A DNA stretch of 64,000 bases from Shewanella sp. 10N.286.48.A6 (GCF_002873135.1 NZ_MCVI01000011.1:39690-103689); one strand, 5' to 3'. Positions 18,370-28,189 are shown, counted from the first letter of the stretch. Made by a program: numbers and translations. The notes: generated from the sequence alone by a model not told the origin.

Positions 18370-18394
18370 CCCGAGCGTTTAACTAACGATTAAT

Positions 18395-18424
18395 AAAAGC
18401 CACTTTCGAGTGGTTTTTTTGTTT
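18395..18424 (+). terminator. terminator of the zwf-pgl-edd-eda operon
   Basis: CCACT (18400-18404), a TTCG-type tetraloop and AGTGG (18409-18413) are followed by a run of seven T, with an A-run before the stem. Confidence 0.8.
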
Positions 18425-18506
18425 TTAAAATAAGTCCGATCATCAATTTTATAGTGTATAAATTAATACTGGTGAATTAACATTATAAAAATGGACACTT
18501 CTTTAA

Positions 18507-19214
18507 ATGGACAAGTACCAGCAAACGGTAAACGTATTTGACAAAGCAGCTGATAAATATCAGCAAAAATACATGGATTGTGCCTTATATGCTGATAGTC
18601 TTAATCGTTTTGCTGCGTTAATAGACACTCAATTCAACATTGAATCTAGTTCTAAATCGGCATTTAAAACAGAAACGGGTATTTCTGTATACGATATCGG
18701 TTGCGGACCAGGTAACGCCAGTTTGTATTTGCAACAAGCATTAGCTCAGCAACGAAATGTCCCGATAAATATCAGTGGAATAGATTTATCTACGGCGATG
18801 ATAACGATTGCCAAGCAGCAAAACCCCGCAGCGACATTTGAGGTTAACGATATTCGCCAGATTGCGGCAACAAATAATAGATTTAATGTACTGCTGTGCT
18901 CATTTTGTCTGCCGTATCTTGCAAAAACTGATATAGCGCCTTTTATTGAATCTTTAGCCAAGATATCGACACCACAAGCGTTGATCTATATTGGCTTTAT
19001 GCAAGATGATTACAGTCAATCATGTGTGCAGGAATCTGCTGAGGGTGACAAATTACATATGTATTTTTATCAACCTGAATTTATAGCGTCTTTGCTCTGC
19101 CAATATGATTTTGAAATTGTCACCAGCTTTACCCAAGATCATATCGTCGATGGTCAGAAGATGGCCACTGATAGGTTTTTATTTGCTAAGAAAACAGTGT
19201 TAATTAAGGAGTGA
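18507..19214 (+). CDS. class I SAM-dependent methyltransferase
   Basis: A 235-residue protein with a methyltransferase fold. Motif I is VYDIGCGPGNAS (about residues 60-71); ISGIDLSTAMITIAKQQ follows as motif II, and the motif IV region reads FNVLLCSFCLPYL. The acceptor substrate cannot be read from the sequence. It ends five bases before a membrane-protein gene whose ribosome binding site (AAGGAG) overlaps the end of this one, so the two are translationally linked. The start ATG at 18507 has only a weak upstream site. Confidence 0.8.
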   Translation: MDKYQQTVNVFDKAADKYQQKYMDCALYADSLNRFAALIDTQFNIESSSKSAFKTETGISVYDIGCGPGNASLYLQQALAQQRNVPINISGIDLSTAMITIAKQQNPAATFEVNDIRQIAATNNRFNVLLCSFCLPYLAKTDIAPFIESLAKISTPQALIYIGFMQDDYSQSCVQESAEGDKLHMYFYQPEFIASLLCQYDFEIVTSFTQDHIVDGQKMATDRFLFAKKTVLIKE

Positions 19215-19218
19215 TCGA

Positions 19219-20322
19219 ATGCGAACATGGCCATTAGCTTCCAAAATCCCTTTTATTAGTCTGCTAGTTCTATCGTTTGCCTGGTTTTTATTTTATCAAA
19301 ACGATATGTGGATTAATGATTATGGCGCAGCAAAATTCGATTGGTTGTTACTCATTGACGCTGCTATCACTTTACCCATAATTTGCTTTTTGTGTATCAA
19401 ATCTACCAAGTTAGCACTCGTTAAGGCACTCGGTTATTTTGCTATTTTAATACTGCTTGGCAGTTATATTATTCCCTCAGAGCAACAAATATTATGGCCT
19501 TATTTAACTCAGATCCGTTACCTGTTACTGACGGTATTTGTATTAATTGAGGTATTTTCAATTACCTGCGTGATATTTGCCATAAAAACGGCGCTTAAAT
19601 CAGGAGTTGATCCTGATATTGTAATTAAGCAGCCAATTAGTGCTTTATTTGGTAATAACTTGGTAGCCGATATCATGATTTTTGAAGCCAGAGTTTGGAG
19701 CTTCTTTTTGTGTGGCCATTTAATCAAACCGTCAACATATCACGGTGATTCACAATTTAGTTATCATCATAAAGACGGTAATCAGTCTAACGCGCTAGGA
19801 TTTATAATGATGATAATGTTTGAAATACCGCTGATGCATTTACTGGTTCATTTTATGTTTTCAGCGTTCAGCGCTAATGTGGTAACGGCATTAACCTTGG
19901 TGAGTTTAGTATTCTTTATTGCTGAATACCGTGCTATGTCACGCAGACCGATCACAATAGAGACTTGTGCAGCCTCATTAGTCACTGATAATTACAACCC
20001 AAACACTCAAGCTGAGCTTGGCCTCGCAGATTTAAATTCAGGCTCAGGAGCAAGCGTCATAATTCAGAATAAATTACATATTCGCTACGGAGTGTTTAAT
20101 AGCTTTAGCATTGATTTAAGTAATATTAAAACTGTCGAACCCAACAAATTAGCCATTCGACGTGCTGAAACGATAAAACGCTTTAACTTTTCTGGCGCTC
20201 CCAATGTCAAACTAACCTTAGTTGAGCCTATTAAAGGTATTGATAGTGTATATATTGGAGTCGATCAACCAGATGCGCTTATTGGTGAACTAACACTAGG
20301 TCTCGTTAAACCAAATTGCTGA
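19219..20322 (+). CDS. multi-pass membrane protein with C-terminal PH-like region
   Basis: A 367-residue protein that I do not recognise. About six hydrophobic segments can be seen: near residues 8-25, 40-60, 68-88, 92-120, 195-215 and 220-240. A soluble C-terminal region (about 255-365) resembles a bacterial PH-like beta domain: LHIRYGVFNSFSIDLSNIKTVE, VKLTLVEP and VYIGVDQPDALI. AAGGAG precedes the ATG at seven bases. It is in an apparent two-gene unit with the methyltransferase, which may act on a lipid or a partner of this protein; that link is only inference. Confidence 0.7.
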   Translation: MRTWPLASKIPFISLLVLSFAWFLFYQNDMWINDYGAAKFDWLLLIDAAITLPIICFLCIKSTKLALVKALGYFAILILLGSYIIPSEQQILWPYLTQIRYLLLTVFVLIEVFSITCVIFAIKTALKSGVDPDIVIKQPISALFGNNLVADIMIFEARVWSFFLCGHLIKPSTYHGDSQFSYHHKDGNQSNALGFIMMIMFEIPLMHLLVHFMFSAFSANVVTALTLVSLVFFIAEYRAMSRRPITIETCAASLVTDNYNPNTQAELGLADLNSGSGASVIIQNKLHIRYGVFNSFSIDLSNIKTVEPNKLAIRRAETIKRFNFSGAPNVKLTLVEPIKGIDSVYIGVDQPDALIGELTLGLVKPNC

Positions 20323-20363
20323 CACTAGGCCAATATAATGGCTGTTATTGACCTTATATAGTT

Positions 20364-20960
20364 TCAGCTTAACGTGCGCAGCTGTATTTGCTGCATATGA
20401 TTATTAAAGTGCATTACATGGGCAAGGGCGTAGTCTTGTTTACTGAGCTTGCCATAAGCAAAGTGGGGCTGTAAATGACCGTTATATTGCTGAAAATCTA
20501 CGAGCGATTGTTGCAACCTTTTGAGGGCTAGCAAATAATCAGCCTGCTTTGAAATTAAAGGTGCACCGGGTATGACTTCTGCAAGGTTATGAGTCATCTT
20601 GCCTTTAGCACTGAATAAAGCAAATGCGCTAGCCCCAATAGTGTGTTTAAAAATCTCTGCTTTTTGCTGGGGATAACCTGTCATTGAATACTCAACACTT
20701 TGGGCGCAATGAGTAAAAATTTGGTTTAAATCCCAACCTGCTGATGTCGTGCTTAAAGTAGCCTTTGCTGCTTGCTCTGGGTTGTTGCCAATGACGGCTG
20801 CAGCAAGCAATTGCGCTATTTGAGATAATATATTATCTATAGTCAATGGCCGAGGTGCTGGGCTGATGCTAAACCAAGTCACTGTACCTGCAATTGTCAC
20901 ACCAGCGCCAACCACGGCACTGCCTTTTACCAAAGTTGTTAAAAACGCTCTTCTGTCCAT
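20364..20960 (-). CDS. DUF1569 family protein with Tat signal
   Basis: A 198-residue protein beginning MDRRAFLTTLVKGSAVVG, a twin-arginine signal that would export it folded into the periplasm. The rest fits the DUF1569 family, a DinB-like four-helix fold; the C-terminal segment YALAHVMHFNNHMQQI carries the conserved His residues that could bind a metal. The cargo and function are unknown. It lies between the plus-strand membrane protein and the LysR gene, 83 bases from the latter. Confidence 0.7.
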   Translation of the reverse strand: MDRRAFLTTLVKGSAVVGAGVTIAGTVTWFSISPAPRPLTIDNILSQIAQLLAAAVIGNNPEQAAKATLSTTSAGWDLNQIFTHCAQSVEYSMTGYPQQKAEIFKHTIGASAFALFSAKGKMTHNLAEVIPGAPLISKQADYLLALKRLQQSLVDFQQYNGHLQPHFAYGKLSKQDYALAHVMHFNNHMQQIQLRTLS

Positions 20961-21043
20961 GGTTATCCTTGTTGGGCTTTGTGAGTAGCAGACTAAAATT
21001 ACGCCAGCTGTTAATTTTGCCTTGCTGTTTCACTGATTTAAAA

Positions 21044-21892
21044 TCACGTTTTAAGGTAGGGAAATAGCTGTAGCGTTTGTTCAATAATATCGACTTTATG
21101 GCCTTTTTCTAAATACACTGCATAAATTTCTCGAGAAAAAACCGGCGCATCTTCGACAATAAAAAGTCTATTGCTTTCAATATATTCAAACGCCATTTGT
21201 CTTGGCAGGTAGGCGCAGCCACCGACATCCAATAAAAAATTAAGTGCAATCCTTGGTTGGTTCATCGAGTGTTTTGCTGGCGGTGAGTCTTGAAAACTGC
21301 GGCGGTATTGGCTGTTAATCGACTCACCATAGTCCACCATAATGTAGTTTGCTAATGTCGACTTTTGTTTGGCACGATTTGATTCTGTGCTCACTAGGTA
21401 TAACGGCACAGTCGCAACCTTAGTGATGACAAGATCTTCTACATAAGGCGGCTCGAATAAAAAGGCCACATCAATAACGCGACTTAACAGGCTTTTTCTT
21501 AATTCAACGGGCGATAGGGTACTGGTTAATAAACTCATCCCTTCGATATTGAGGTGAATTTTGGTGAGCCAGCCTTGTAGGACGATATCCCATATAGACA
21601 TGATAGAACCTATGGCCAGTTGGTGGTTATCACCCTCAGCAATCCCCACATCTTGCTTGGCTTTTTGCCACATCAATAACAGCTCATTGGCATGCTTAAT
21701 TAAGCGGTTACCCTCAGGGGTTAATTTGAGGTGTTTCTTACTGCGATCAAACAGTAACACCCCCAAGTCCTCTTCTAAAAGCTTGATTCTGGCACTGACA
21801 GCAGATTGAGTGATAAACAAATTTTCGGCAGCGACTCTAAAATGTAGCGTATGGCTAACTTCTAAAAATGTTTTTAATAATTCTACTTTCAT
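21044..21892 (-). CDS. LysR family transcriptional regulator, HdfR-like
   Basis: A 282-residue LysR regulator with a winged helix at the N terminus (ELLKTFLEVSHTLHFRVAAENLFITQSAVSARI) and a substrate domain (about 90-280). The pattern is close to E. coli HdfR, especially KTFLEVSxTxHF and the W-rich core. The ATG at 21892 follows AAAGGA, and an in-frame TTG one codon earlier is unlikely. It is divergent from rimK, and an 18-base perfect palindrome lies between them, so it may control rimK and its own gene. Confidence 0.83.
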   Translation of the reverse strand: MKVELLKTFLEVSHTLHFRVAAENLFITQSAVSARIKLLEEDLGVLLFDRSKKHLKLTPEGNRLIKHANELLLMWQKAKQDVGIAEGDNHQLAIGSIMSIWDIVLQGWLTKIHLNIEGMSLLTSTLSPVELRKSLLSRVIDVAFLFEPPYVEDLVITKVATVPLYLVSTESNRAKQKSTLANYIMVDYGESINSQYRRSFQDSPPAKHSMNQPRIALNFLLDVGGCAYLPRQMAFEYIESNRLFIVEDAPVFSREIYAVYLEKGHKVDIIEQTLQLFPYLKT

Positions 21893-21939
21893 CAAAATCC
21901 TTTAAAAGCTGTGATTAAATTTTTTAATTAAACACATCA

Positions 21940-21957
21940 AAATATAACGTTATATTT
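21940..21957. promoter_or_regulatory. 18-bp perfect palindrome between lysR and rimK
   Basis: AAATATAACGTTATATTT is a perfect inverted repeat in the 139-base divergent region. It contains the T-N11-A form expected of LysR sites. Binding by the neighbouring LysR protein is inferred. Confidence 0.5.
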
Positions 21958-22031
21958 ATGAGAGAGATACTCTTACACTCAGCGAATTACAGCACCTTTG
22001 TGCAATAAAAGAAACATGTTCAGGACATATT

Positions 22032-22937
22032 ATGAGAATTGCCATTCTATCAAGAAACCCAAATTTATATTCAACTCGCCGCTTAAAAGAGGCCGGTGAA
22101 GCTATGGGCCACACAGTGGATATTATTGATACATTACATTGCTACATGGATATTACCAGCAGCAAACCAACCTTGCGCTACGATGGTAAAGAGCTTCCTA
22201 TGTATGATGCTGTGATCCCGCGTATTGGTGCATCAGTGACATTTTACGGTACAGCTGTGGCGAGACAATTTGAAATGATGGGGACTTTTAATATCAATGA
22301 ATCTGTCGCCATTAGCCGATCTCGCGATAAATTACGTTCATTGCAATTATTGTCACGTAAAGGCATTGGGCTGCCACGTACCGGTTTTGCTAACAAGCCT
22401 GACAATATCAAAGATTTGATTAAAAACGTCGGTGGTGCGCCTGTTGTGATTAAGCTACTAGAAGGCACCCAAGGTATCGGGGTGGTTCTTGCTGATACCG
22501 CTAAAGCTGCTGAAGCCATTATCGAAGCCTTTATGGGGTTAAAAGCCAACATTTTGGTACAAGAATTTGTTAAAGAAGCTGGTGGCGCCGATATTCGCTG
22601 TTTAGTGGTTGGCGGTAAGGTTGTTGCGGCAATGAAGCGCCAAGGGGCAGAAGGTGAGTTTCGTTCCAACTTGCACCGCGGTGGCTCTGCTGTAGTGGTT
22701 AAATTATCTAAAGAAGAGCGTGAAACAGCAGTTAATGCAGCCAAAATTATGGGGCTAAACTTATGCGGCGTTGATTTACTGCGCTCACAAAATGGCCCTA
22801 TGGTGATGGAAGTTAATTCATCACCAGGGCTTGAAGGTATTGAAACGGCAACGGGTAAAGATGTCGCGTCAATGGTATTTCAATTTTTAGAAAAGAATGC
22901 CAAGCCCCATAAAAACAAAACCCGTGGTAAAGGCTGA
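22032..22937 (+). CDS. rimK: RimK, ATP-grasp glutamate ligase of ribosomal protein S6
   Basis: A 301-residue ATP-grasp enzyme matching E. coli RimK, which adds glutamate residues to the C terminus of ribosomal protein S6. The N-terminal [22 protein letters not shown], the ATP-grasp segments [19 protein letters not shown] and [20 protein letters not shown], and [15 protein letters not shown] are present. It begins a plus-strand unit with a zinc deacylase-like gene (13 bases after) and a retropepsin-like gene that overlaps by one base. In Pseudomonas rimK is grouped with a retropepsin-like RimB, so this set may add and remove glutamate tails. The divergent LysR gene is a plausible regulator. 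Confidence 0.92.
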   Translation: MRIAILSRNPNLYSTRRLKEAGEAMGHTVDIIDTLHCYMDITSSKPTLRYDGKELPMYDAVIPRIGASVTFYGTAVARQFEMMGTFNINESVAISRSRDKLRSLQLLSRKGIGLPRTGFANKPDNIKDLIKNVGGAPVVIKLLEGTQGIGVVLADTAKAAEAIIEAFMGLKANILVQEFVKEAGGADIRCLVVGGKVVAAMKRQGAEGEFRSNLHRGGSAVVVKLSKEERETAVNAAKIMGLNLCGVDLLRSQNGPMVMEVNSSPGLEGIETATGKDVASMVFQFLEKNAKPHKNKTRGKG

Positions 22938-22950
22938 TTAGGACGTCATT

Positions 22951-23973
22951 ATGGATAAGTTAATTATTGGCGATTTTACCATTTTACCCGGTGAGCAGCG
23001 CAAAATAGAGCTACCGGTAGCAAAATTATATACCGATGCTGATGTTTCTTTACCGGTACATATAATCCGAGCTAAAAAGCCGGGGCCATCAATATTTATC
23101 AGTGCGGCGGTACATGGTGATGAATTAAATGGCATTGAAATTATACGAAGGCTAATTAAACAAAATAAATTTAAGATCACTTCAGGGACCCTCATAGCTG
23201 TACCTATGGTCAATGTGTATGGGGTTGTGAATCAAAGCCGCTACATGCCAGATAGACGGGATTTAAATCGCTGTTTTCCTGGCTCTGCTAAAGGCTCATT
23301 AGCTGGACGGGTGGCACATATATTTCTTAATGAAATTGTCAGGCACTGCGATTACGGCATCGATTTACATACTGGCGCGATACACCGCTCTAATTTCCCG
23401 CAAATTAGAGCGGATATGGACGATGAGGAAACCAAACTACTTGCCGAAGTGTTTGGCGTGCCGGTTATTTTAAATTCAAACCTAGTGGATGGTTCTTTAA
23501 GGGAGTCAGCTGTTAAGAATGAAACCAAAATCCTCTTGTATGAAGCAGGTGAAGCGCTAAGATTTGATGAGTTTTCAATACGTGCAGGCATGAAAGGCAT
23601 TTTAAATGTGTTGCAGCACTTAGGCATGATTAGAAAATCATCATCAAAAGCAAAGAAAAAGCGCGCCCCATTTATCGCCAACGGCAGTCAGTGGGTACGT
23701 GCCAATGCCAGTGGGATTGTGCATAACATTGCTAATTTGGGTGAACAAATTACTAAAGGGCAAGTTTTGGCTGAAATTGGTAGCCCCTATGGCGAAGTGA
23801 TTGACTCGGTGATCGCATCACGCTCTGGCATATTAATCGGTAAACAAAACATACCGCTAGTGCAAGAAGGTGAAGCCATGTTTCATATTGCTTACTTTAG
23901 CGAAAATGATGAAAAAATTGCTGAACACATTGAAAATGTTCAAGAACAACTATTACCAGATTCTGTAAATTAA
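22951..23973 (+). CDS. succinylglutamate desuccinylase/aspartoacylase family zinc hydrolase
   Basis: A 340-residue protein of the AstE/ASPA branch of the M14 carboxypeptidase fold. Zinc ligands appear in SAAVHGDELNGIE (His and Glu) and GIDLHTGAIHR (His). The C-terminal part (about 245-320) looks like a beta-rich extension with ASGIVHNIANLGEQITKGQ. Family members cleave amide bonds to acidic amino acids; here, next to rimK, the substrate could be a glutamylated protein tail. The stop codon overlaps the next ATG (TAATG), showing coupling. The substrate is inference only. Confidence 0.82.
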   Translation: MDKLIIGDFTILPGEQRKIELPVAKLYTDADVSLPVHIIRAKKPGPSIFISAAVHGDELNGIEIIRRLIKQNKFKITSGTLIAVPMVNVYGVVNQSRYMPDRRDLNRCFPGSAKGSLAGRVAHIFLNEIVRHCDYGIDLHTGAIHRSNFPQIRADMDDEETKLLAEVFGVPVILNSNLVDGSLRESAVKNETKILLYEAGEALRFDEFSIRAGMKGILNVLQHLGMIRKSSSKAKKKRAPFIANGSQWVRANASGIVHNIANLGEQITKGQVLAEIGSPYGEVIDSVIASRSGILIGKQNIPLVQEGEAMFHIAYFSENDEKIAEHIENVQEQLLPDSVN

Positions 23974-24410
23974 TGAGTTTCGATATGAAAAATAAAACGA
24001 TTATTGGCAACTTAGAGTATATCGCGCTGCCTAAATTGGGTATCACCGAGTTACAAGTACGTGTGGATACAGGGGCTAAAACTTCGTCTTTACATGTAGA
24101 TAATATTAAAAAGGTGCTGATAGATGGCGAGCATTGTGTCTCGTTTGATATTCACCCAGATTCACATAATGTTGATACGGTAAAAAGCTGCCATGCTCCT
24201 ATTAGTGATATCCGTAAAATTAAGTCATCTAATGGCACCTCGGAGCAACGTTATGTGATTAAAACGCCAGTAGTTCTTGGGCAACAAAAGTGGTCGATTG
24301 AAATTACCCTTACCGATCGCTCAGACATGAGTTATTTAATGCTATTTGGTCGTGAAGCTTTAGGTACACGGTTTTTAGTGGATCCGTCAGCGGTATATTT
24401 AGGATCTTGA
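23973..24410 (+). CDS. retropepsin-like aspartic protease, RimB-type
   Basis: A 145-residue protein of the DUF785 family, sometimes labelled ATP-dependent zinc protease. It carries the single retropepsin motif VDTGAKTSSLH, in which the Asp would be catalytic, and the downstream partner MLFGREALGTRFLVDP. Proteins of this type form homodimers. In Pseudomonas the equivalent RimB is a protease grouped with RimK. It overlaps the preceding gene by one base and is 45 bases before the MscS gene. A second ATG at 23985 is possible. Confidence 0.8.
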   Translation: MSFDMKNKTIIGNLEYIALPKLGITELQVRVDTGAKTSSLHVDNIKKVLIDGEHCVSFDIHPDSHNVDTVKSCHAPISDIRKIKSSNGTSEQRYVIKTPVVLGQQKWSIEITLTDRSDMSYLMLFGREALGTRFLVDPSAVYLGS

Positions 24411-24455
24411 ATCTAAATATGAATTCAGGTTTAGTAATAACGACGAGGTGCAATA

Positions 24456-25319
24456 ATGGATTTCGTACAAGTTGAACAATGGCTAAATTTGACAGTGTTT
24501 ACTGTTGCACAACAGCCAATTACCTTAGGTGGGTTATTGATCATTCCGGTGATCATAATTGTCGGTTTGTTCATCACTAAATTGCTAGTAAAACTGATCA
24601 CTAAGCGGTTAACGTCTAAAAAGACTGACCCTAATATTATCCATCTGTTGCAACGTATATTGTATGTCATCGCCATTGCAATATTATTAATTACTTCGCT
24701 TGATTTAATTAATGTGCCCATTACCGCATTTGCATTTTTGTCCGGTGCCATTGCAATCGGTTTTGGTTTTGGCGCGCAAAACATTATTAACAACTTCATT
24801 AGTGGTTGGATATTAATGTGGGAACGCCCCATTAAAATTGGTGATTTTCTTGAAGTTGAAGGTGCTAAAGGCATAGTCGAAGCCATTAATAATCGTTCGA
24901 CTCGTATAAGACGGGTTGATGGCGTTCACTTGTTGATCCCCAATAGCACGTTATTAGAAAACACTGTGGTGAATTGGACACTAGTTGATAATTTAGTCAG
25001 GTCAAATGTGCGGGTTGGCGTAGCTTATGGGACTAAGGCAAGAGTTGTCGCAGATTTGTTATATGAAGCAACTATCGCACAAAAAGAGGTATTAATTGAG
25101 CCTAAACCTGTGGTGAGTTTTGAAGACTTTGGTGACAACGCGCTAATATTTGAAGTTAACTTTTGGATTAACTCCACTGTAGAAGGGGGGTTAAGGGTGA
25201 CGCGAAGTAATATTCGTTTTGCACTGGATGAATTATTAGAGCAAAACAATATTGTGGTGGCATATCCACAACGTGATGTGCATCTGGATGGCTCACTGAC
25301 ACTAATAAAGCAAAGGTAA
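24456..25319 (+). CDS. small-conductance mechanosensitive channel, MscS family
   Basis: A 287-residue channel with three membrane helices (about 25-45, 65-85 and 90-125). The pore helix AFAFLSGAIAIGFGFGAQNIINNFISGWIL has the Gly/Ala packing pattern of MscS TM3. The beta domain (KIGDFLEVEGAKGIVEAINNRSTRIRRVDGVHLLIPN) and the C-terminal alpha/beta domain follow. It releases solutes on hypo-osmotic shock. The ATG follows GAGGTG. It may be cotranscribed with the rimK group, though the 45-base gap allows its own promoter. Convergent with adhE. Confidence 0.9.
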   Translation: MDFVQVEQWLNLTVFTVAQQPITLGGLLIIPVIIIVGLFITKLLVKLITKRLTSKKTDPNIIHLLQRILYVIAIAILLITSLDLINVPITAFAFLSGAIAIGFGFGAQNIINNFISGWILMWERPIKIGDFLEVEGAKGIVEAINNRSTRIRRVDGVHLLIPNSTLLENTVVNWTLVDNLVRSNVRVGVAYGTKARVVADLLYEATIAQKEVLIEPKPVVSFEDFGDNALIFEVNFWINSTVEGGLRVTRSNIRFALDELLEQNNIVVAYPQRDVHLDGSLTLIKQR

Positions 25320-25340
25320 ACAGTAAATTATTAAATAAAA

Positions 25341-25386
25341 ATACCGCTGATACATTTGATGATAATCAATATTGTATCAGCGGTTA
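25341..25386 (-). terminator. terminator of adhE
   Basis: ACCGCTGATACA (25343-25354) pairs perfectly with TGTATCAGCGGT (25373-25384) across an 18-base loop. On the minus strand it is followed by ATTTTTATTT. Confidence 0.65.
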
Positions 25387-25483
25387 ATTAATCGCTACTG
25401 TTCAAGCCAGTTCTTTTATAACTCTAGCTTGTGTAGACTTGTACCAGAGCCAGTGCCGAAAAGTAGCAACTAGAACATAGCCA

Positions 25484-28099
25484 TTAGTTATCTTGATATG
25501 GCTTACCATAAAAGCTATCTAATAATATCTGCTTTAACTCACTAATAAGCGGGAAGCGCGGATTGGCGCCAGTACATTGATCATCAAAAGCGTGCTCGGC
25601 TAATTCATCCAATTTGGCTAAGAAATCGGCTTCATTAACACCAGCTTCCTTGATAGATGTCGGAATACCGACTGCGGTTTTTAACTGTTCTATTTTACTT
25701 ATTAGCAATGCTACCTTGTCTTTATCAGTGGTGTTTGAGTCAATACCTTCAAGCTTTAGGGTTTCAGCTATCTTTGCATAACGACATAAGGCTTTTGGGC
25801 GGTCGTACTGACTAAAAGAAGCTTGCTTGGTCGGCATATCGGTGGCGTTAAAGCGAATAACATTACTGATTAACAATGCGTTTGCTAACCCATGGGCTAA
25901 ATGAAACTCAGCACCGAGCTTATGGGCCATTGAGTGGCAAATGCCTAAAAAAGCATTAGCAAAGGCAATACCTGCGATAGTGGCGCCGTTATGGACTTTT
26001 TCTCTGGCTATGGGGGCTTTAGCGCCCAGTTCATAAGCTGCCGGTAAATACTCACATAATAATTCCAGTGCTTGTAAGGCCTGACCGTCACTAAATTCAT
26101 TTGCCATCACGCTAACATAAGCTTCTAATGCGTGAGTTACAGCGTCAATGCCACCAAAAGCGGTTAATGACTTTGGCATATCCATTACTAAATTGGGGTC
26201 GACAATTGCCATGTTAGGAGTGAGTTGATAATCAGCAATAGGGTATTTCATGCCGCTCACTTCATCGGTTACCACGGCAAACGGGGTCACTTCTGAGCCT
26301 GTGCCAGAGGTGGTCGGTATTGCCACCATTTGCGCTTTAACCCCTAATTTGGGGAACTTATAAATACGTTTGCGAATATCCATAAAACGCAAAGCTAAGT
26401 CAGCAAAATCAACGTCAGGATGTTCATACAATACCCAAATTATTTTAGCCGCATCCATAGGCGAACCACCACCTAATGCTATGATGACATCAGGTTGGAA
26501 ACTTTGAGCAACTTTAGCGCCTTGTTTCACAATGGCTAAAGTAGGATCCGCTTCAACGTCATAGAATACTTCTGTTTCAAGCCCCTGAGCTTTTAAGATT
26601 TTAATGGTTTCATAGCAATAGCCGTTATTAAACAGAAACTTGTCAGTGACAATTAAGGCGCGTTTTTTAGTTGATAGCTCTTCTAATGCAATGGGTAAAC
26701 TGCCTCGGCGGAAATAAATTGAAGAGGGTAGTTTGTGCCACAACATATTTTCAGCCCTTTTAGCGACAGTTTTCTTATTAATTAAATGGCTTGGGCCAAC
26801 GTTTTCAGATATTGAGTTACCGCCCCATGAACCACAGCCCAAAGTCAGTGATGGCGCTAATTTAAAGTTATATAAATCGCCAATACCTCCTTGTGATGCT
26901 GGAGTGTTTATTAATATCCGCGCAGTTTTCATTCTAAAACCAAAGGCTTTAACTCTTTCTACTTGGCCATCTTGGTCAGTGTATAACCCTGAGGTATGAC
27001 CAATGCCTCCTAATGTCACTAATGCTTCAGCTTTGTCCATGGCATCATTAAAATCAGTGGCGCGGTACATACCTAAAAGTGGTGATAACTTTTCATGGGC
27101 AAAGGCTTCAGCTTCATTGATATCCGTCACCTCACCAATTAATACCTTAGTCCAGCTTGGGACAGTAATTCCTGCCATGTTGGCAATGGTTGGGGCACTT
27201 TGACCAACGATGTCAGCATTCAACCCACCATTTTTAAGAATAACCTCTTGCATGGCAGCGGTCTCTGAATCGGATAACAGGTAACCGCCATGAGTTTCAA
27301 AGCGTTGTTTAACTTGCTCATAAATACTGTCTACCACGATGATGGCTTGCTCTGAGGCGCACACGACGCCGTAATCGAAGGTTTTTGACATAAGGATTGA
27401 GCTTACTGCGCGTTTTATATCAGCGGTTTCATCAATCACGATTGGGGTATTACCCGCACCAACCCCAATGGCAGGTTTACCCGATGAGTATGCAGCTTTA
27501 ACCATACCGGGGCCGCCAGTTGCGAGGATAAGGTTGATGCTATCGTGTGTCATAAGTTGGTTAGACAGCGCCACTGAAGGTTCGTCAATCCAGCCGATAA
27601 TGTCTTTGGGTGCACCAGCGGCAACGGCGGCATCTAAAACAATACGTGCTGCAGTCGTGGTGGATTGCTTGGCTCTTGGATGTGGCGAGAATATAATACC
27701 GTTACGGGTTTTAAGGCTAATCAGCGCTTTGAAAATGGCAGTTGAGGTAGGGTTAGTTGTGGGCACTATGCCGCAAATTATCCCTACAGGTTCGGCAATG
27801 GTGATGGTGCCAAAAGTGATGTCTTCAGCGATGATACCGCAGGTTTTATCGTCTTTATATTTGTTGTATATATATTCAGATGCAAAGTGATTTTTAATGA
27901 CTTTGTCTTCTAATAAACCCATGTTGGTTTCAGTTGCTGCCATTTTAGCAAGTTTAATACGAGAATCTGTGGCGGCAAGCGCTGCTGCTCTGAATATATT
28001 GTCGACTTGTTCTTGGCTGAAATTGGCATATTCTTTCTGCGCTTTAGCGACTCGCTCTACCAGTAGCTCAAGTTGTTCGGTGTTGTTGACAGTCATCAT
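25484..28099 (-). CDS. adhE: bifunctional acetaldehyde-CoA/alcohol dehydrogenase AdhE
   Basis: An 871-residue fusion that reduces acetyl-CoA to acetaldehyde and then ethanol, using two NADH. The aldehyde dehydrogenase half (about 1-440) has the catalytic Cys in FDYGVVCASEQAIIV and the segment GVGAGNTPIVID. The iron-dependent alcohol dehydrogenase half (about 450-870) has GGGSPMDAAK and the metal His residues in GICHSMAHKLGAEFHLAHGLANALL. Such proteins form long spirosome filaments. GAGG lies five bases before the tandem ATGs at 28099. The upstream region has two HexR boxes and an FNR-like box, consistent with control by carbon flux and anaerobiosis. Confidence 0.96.
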   Translation of the reverse strand: MMTVNNTEQLELLVERVAKAQKEYANFSQEQVDNIFRAAALAATDSRIKLAKMAATETNMGLLEDKVIKNHFASEYIYNKYKDDKTCGIIAEDITFGTITIAEPVGIICGIVPTTNPTSTAIFKALISLKTRNGIIFSPHPRAKQSTTTAARIVLDAAVAAGAPKDIIGWIDEPSVALSNQLMTHDSINLILATGGPGMVKAAYSSGKPAIGVGAGNTPIVIDETADIKRAVSSILMSKTFDYGVVCASEQAIIVVDSIYEQVKQRFETHGGYLLSDSETAAMQEVILKNGGLNADIVGQSAPTIANMAGITVPSWTKVLIGEVTDINEAEAFAHEKLSPLLGMYRATDFNDAMDKAEALVTLGGIGHTSGLYTDQDGQVERVKAFGFRMKTARILINTPASQGGIGDLYNFKLAPSLTLGCGSWGGNSISENVGPSHLINKKTVAKRAENMLWHKLPSSIYFRRGSLPIALEELSTKKRALIVTDKFLFNNGYCYETIKILKAQGLETEVFYDVEADPTLAIVKQGAKVAQSFQPDVIIALGGGSPMDAAKIIWVLYEHPDVDFADLALRFMDIRKRIYKFPKLGVKAQMVAIPTTSGTGSEVTPFAVVTDEVSGMKYPIADYQLTPNMAIVDPNLVMDMPKSLTAFGGIDAVTHALEAYVSVMANEFSDGQALQALELLCEYLPAAYELGAKAPIAREKVHNGATIAGIAFANAFLGICHSMAHKLGAEFHLAHGLANALLISNVIRFNATDMPTKQASFSQYDRPKALCRYAKIAETLKLEGIDSNTTDKDKVALLISKIEQLKTAVGIPTSIKEAGVNEADFLAKLDELAEHAFDDQCTGANPRFPLISELKQILLDSFYGKPYQDN

Positions 28100-28189
28100 T
28101 ACGTCCTCAAAAATTGTTAACTAAAGCGTTTTAGTTAACAACTCTTAGCAGCTGTTATAGCTGTGACCTTGGCAAATTATTAGCGTCTA

